Shown here: piece by piece, positions 21,969 through 23,331 of the stretch | How positions within the stretch are numbered: the stretch's first letter is position 1 | How the letters are laid out: the number at the start of each line of letters is the position of its first letter | From: a virus | DNA: 23,331 nucleotides | Virus record (IMG/VR): IMGVR_UViG_3300010370_000256 | Location: 1-23,331 of that record | Direction: 5' to 3' (one strand) | Notes under the pieces: model-generated | Database searches by the model: none | What the model was told of the DNA's origin: nothing | Seen by the model: only the letters and a program-made list of their open reading frames with translations | Program-made: the position numbers and the translations under genes

Positions 21969-21976
21969 TATAAATA
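21969..21976 (+). promoter_or_regulatory. Exact late promoter TATAAATA for the 21982 gene
   Basis: Full consensus match, then AATTT (5 nt) and ATG 21982. No Shine-Dalgarno sequence; a leaderless transcript is predicted. Confidence 0.7.
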
Positions 21977-21981
21977 AATTT

Positions 21982-22584
21982 ATGGATTACCTAACAAATT
22001 ATTATAAAAATTTATCAGAACAACTTCAAGAAAAAGTTAATAATTTAGAACAACTTTTGGAGTACAGGCAGAAAAGGACAGTCTACCTTGATGTAGTGGA
22101 TGTAGATCCTTACACTGGTGAAGATGTTCCTCGTATTATTGGAACAGAAGTAACCGCACAAGGAAACCCTCTCGGCAAGGGAGCCAGAAAAGAACAAACA
22201 TTCTCCGTATACCCTGGTATGGGAGCAATTCGAAACGTTCCTGACCAAGAATATCATACACGGGAGATCGTATCAAACTCGGGCAGACCAACCGTAAAAG
22301 ACAATCCAATCTATGCTTCAATGAAAGGCAAAGGACCAGCAATAGAAGTTGGAAGTGGAGAAATATTCCAAGATACCTCTGACATGAGAATAAGAGGTGG
22401 ATCTGTTCCAGGAACAGGCAAAAAGTTAAGAAAGAAAAATTTAGCAATTGCATTAGCACAAATAGAAGCTCAAAAAGCTTCCAGAGATCTAAACCCAAAT
22501 GTACATGATGGTCCAGATCCAGATACTACTGCAAGTGCAGCTGAGGTTGCAGCATCTCAACAAAGAAGACAATTAGGCCAATAA
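21982..22584 (+). CDS. Shared-N-terminus family, member 6
   Basis: A 200-residue protein whose residues 1-27 are the family helix (MDYLTNYYKNLSEQLQEK), with L25-L-E27 as candidate cleavage site. The tail contains DVVDVDPYTGEDVPRIIGTE, many Gly, Pro, Lys and Arg residues, and ends in an Ala/Gln-rich helix (AAEVAASQQRRQLGQ). It is richer in G+C than the module. No enzyme motif is seen. It is the last AT-rich gene before the change in base composition and is followed by a strong terminator. Confidence 0.55.
   Translation: MDYLTNYYKNLSEQLQEKVNNLEQLLEYRQKRTVYLDVVDVDPYTGEDVPRIIGTEVTAQGNPLGKGARKEQTFSVYPGMGAIRNVPDQEYHTREIVSNSGRPTVKDNPIYASMKGKGPAIEVGSGEIFQDTSDMRIRGGSVPGTGKKLRKKNLAIALAQIEAQKASRDLNPNVHDGPDPDTTASAAEVAASQQRRQLGQ
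21992..22035 (+). repeat. 44-bp direct repeat, copy 2
   Basis: Identical to 20678-20721, within the module of member 6. Confidence 0.85.
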
Positions 22585-22610
22585 AATAATTTAAAATTTT
22601 TGAATAAACT

Positions 22611-22642
22611 TTTTGGGCTCCTTCGGGGGCCCAAAATTTTTT
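22611..22642 (+). terminator. Intrinsic terminator with UUCG tetraloop
   Basis: TTTTGGGCTCC, loop TTCG, GGGGCCCAAAA, then TTTTTT. An 11-bp stem (one T-G pair) with a C(UUCG)G loop, 26 nt after the last family gene. Confidence 0.9.
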
Positions 22643-22814
22643 ATGGCATACCATGTATTTTAAGGTTTGGGGTAATGGGGGGTGGCCAAAAAATTTTTAG
22701 ACCATCCAGGATATTTGAGAATATTTAAGAAAATTTGAGGGGATGGGAGCTAGCCGTTCCGATAACGCTGTGGTCTATGGGACCCAAATCACTACTCGGA
22801 CATTGCGAAAACAA
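22643..22814. other. Intergenic stretch containing the compositional change
   Basis: No gene is seen. The plus strand is G-rich with AT tracts (GGGGTAATGGGGGGTGG) up to about 22740, then becomes balanced and finally G+C-rich. I found no direct repeat, attachment core or tRNA in it by eye. Confidence 0.5.
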
Positions 22815-22843
22815 AGATGCTCGGCGCTTCGCGCCGAGCATCT
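22815..22843 (-). terminator. Intrinsic terminator of the zinc-ribbon gene
   Basis: A perfect 13-bp stem AGATGCTCGGCGC with a 3-nt loop (GAA on the minus strand), followed on the minus strand by TTGTTTTCG. It lies 24 nt after the minus-strand stop at 22868. Confidence 0.8.
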
Positions 22844-22867
22844 GAGGGGCTGAGGGGAGGGCTGGGG

Positions 22868-23074
22868 TTACCAGTCCGGGTACTCATCCTCGGGCACATC
22901 CCACCCGTAGGGCCGCTCATCGTCGGCCTCGTAGCCAGTCGGGTAGTCGTCTTCCATCGCCTCCACGCAGTTCTCGCACAGGTCGTGGTCGTTGGGCGCG
23001 TCCTCGCTGTTGCCGCAACGCGGGCAGCGGGGCTCGGGGCGGGGGGTTTCTTCGTTGGTGGTGCTGTTGAGCAT
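22868..23074 (-). CDS. Small zinc-ribbon-like protein
   Basis: A 68-residue acidic protein when started at ATG 23074. CPRCGNS and CENCV form a CxxC...CxxC pair about 16 residues apart, a likely zinc site. The end is rich in Asp, Glu, Pro, Tyr and Trp. A GTG at 23092 could extend the frame, but that segment contains the -10 box. Base composition (about 69% G+C in 22861-23040) and codon use differ completely from the phage genes to the left. Function unknown. Confidence 0.6.
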   Translation of the reverse strand: MLNSTTNEETPRPEPRCPRCGNSEDAPNDHDLCENCVEAMEDDYPTGYEADDERPYGWDVPEDEYPDW

Positions 23075-23080
23075 GCGCGT

Positions 23081-23109
23081 AGTATAGCACACCGCCCCCT
23101 CGGTTGCAA
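23081..23109 (-). promoter_or_regulatory. Sigma70-type promoter for the zinc-ribbon gene
   Basis: Minus-strand TTGCAA (23109-23104), 17 nt, TATACT (23086-23081). The seventh base after the -10 box is the A of ATG 23074, so a leaderless mRNA, common in actinobacteria, is predicted. Confidence 0.5.
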
Positions 23110-23148
23110 GGGGTGCGGTGGAAGTTTATTCGAATTTCTTTCGGGGGC

Positions 23149-23331
23149 TTACATCTCGCCCCAACCGGCTGATGCCAGCCAGTCGTTATCGGCATCCCAG
23201 TCCTCGCGGGTCATGCTCCCGCAGGCATCCGCGAACGCCTGATTGTCCGCCTCACGGCTCGCGTCCTCAAACGAGGGCTCGGCGTGCTCGCCGTTCCTGC
23301 GCGCCTCGCGCTCGCGCTCGCGCTCCTCTTC
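23149..23331 (-). CDS. C-terminal part of an acidic protein, 5' end beyond the window
   Basis: The frame is open from the right edge to TAA at 23149-23151, giving 60 residues. They begin with a Glu/Arg alternation (EEERERERE), then a mixed part ending DWDADNDWLASAGWGEM. High G+C in third positions supports coding. It lies upstream of the zinc-ribbon gene on the same strand with its own gap of 74 nt. No family is recognised from the visible part. Confidence 0.5.
   Translation of the reverse strand, partial: EEEREREREARRNGEHAEPSFEDASREADNQAFADACGSMTREDWDADNDWLASAGWGEM

Noticed and set aside
22817-23242. Plus-strand 141-residue frame in the G+C-rich end
   Set aside because: It is antisense to the zinc-ribbon gene, whose promoter, start, CxxC motifs and terminator agree; high G+C makes long spurious frames likely.
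1-23331. tRNA or rRNA genes
   Set aside because: No cloverleaf or rRNA-like segment was seen by eye; a tRNAscan run would be needed for certainty.

Overview
The window is a dense, AT-rich stretch of a lytic, contractile-tailed T4-type phage (T4-like myovirus). The evidence is a set of recognisable T4 core genes: a tail-tube/baseplate protein cut by the left edge, gp4 head-completion protein, a tail tube protein, a gp26-like tail assembly chaperone with an apparent -1 frameshift, gp32 ssDNA-binding protein and gp33 late-transcription coactivator. T4-type late promoters (TATAAATA and one- or two-base variants) recur next to gene starts. The host cannot be named from the sequence.

Layout. 1-3138: tail and head morphogenesis. 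3165-4311: gp32 and gp33 on the minus strand. 4400-6650: two virion-like proteins of unknown role, closed by a bidirectional terminator. 6696-10372: small accessory genes on both strands (a winged-helix protein, a PAP2-type phosphatase, an HExxH metallopeptidase-like protein, a ferritin-like protein, a WYL_2/Sm-like protein). 10403-13432: metabolism and lysis-type genes (GMP reductase, a conserved phage protein, a T4-lysozyme-like protein, an Sm-like protein, a deaminase-fold protein). 13454-18236: a 1311-residue Gly/Cys-rich virion or adhesin-like protein and its Cys-rich partner. 18241-22584: a run of small proteins that share N-terminal modules but have unrelated tails.

The most interesting region is 18801-22584. 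Six proteins begin with the same ~27-residue amphipathic helix (M-[DN]-Y-[LI]-T-N-Y-Y-K-N...), and each helix ends near an [LI]-x-E tripeptide, the cleavage rule of the T4 prohead protease gp21. Behind it the sequences are unrelated and often richer in G+C. Two more proteins (lysozyme-like at 12685 and the product at 18241) start with a short pattern matching the T4 internal-protein capsid-targeting sequence. I infer a set of proteins carried in the capsid and perhaps ejected with the DNA; this is untested.

A second theme is transcription. In eight genes the late-promoter octamer ends exactly 5 nt before the start codon, which with T4 geometry puts the first transcribed base on the start codon, so the mRNA would be leaderless. 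Other late-type promoters here sit further upstream of a Shine-Dalgarno sequence. Four genes have sigma70-like promoters with a 16-nt spacer.

At about 22,740 the composition changes sharply from roughly 25-35% G+C to nearly 70%. The last 590 bases hold a small zinc-ribbon gene with its own promoter and terminator and the end of a second gene. This looks like different DNA joined to the phage (assembly chimera or recent acquisition).
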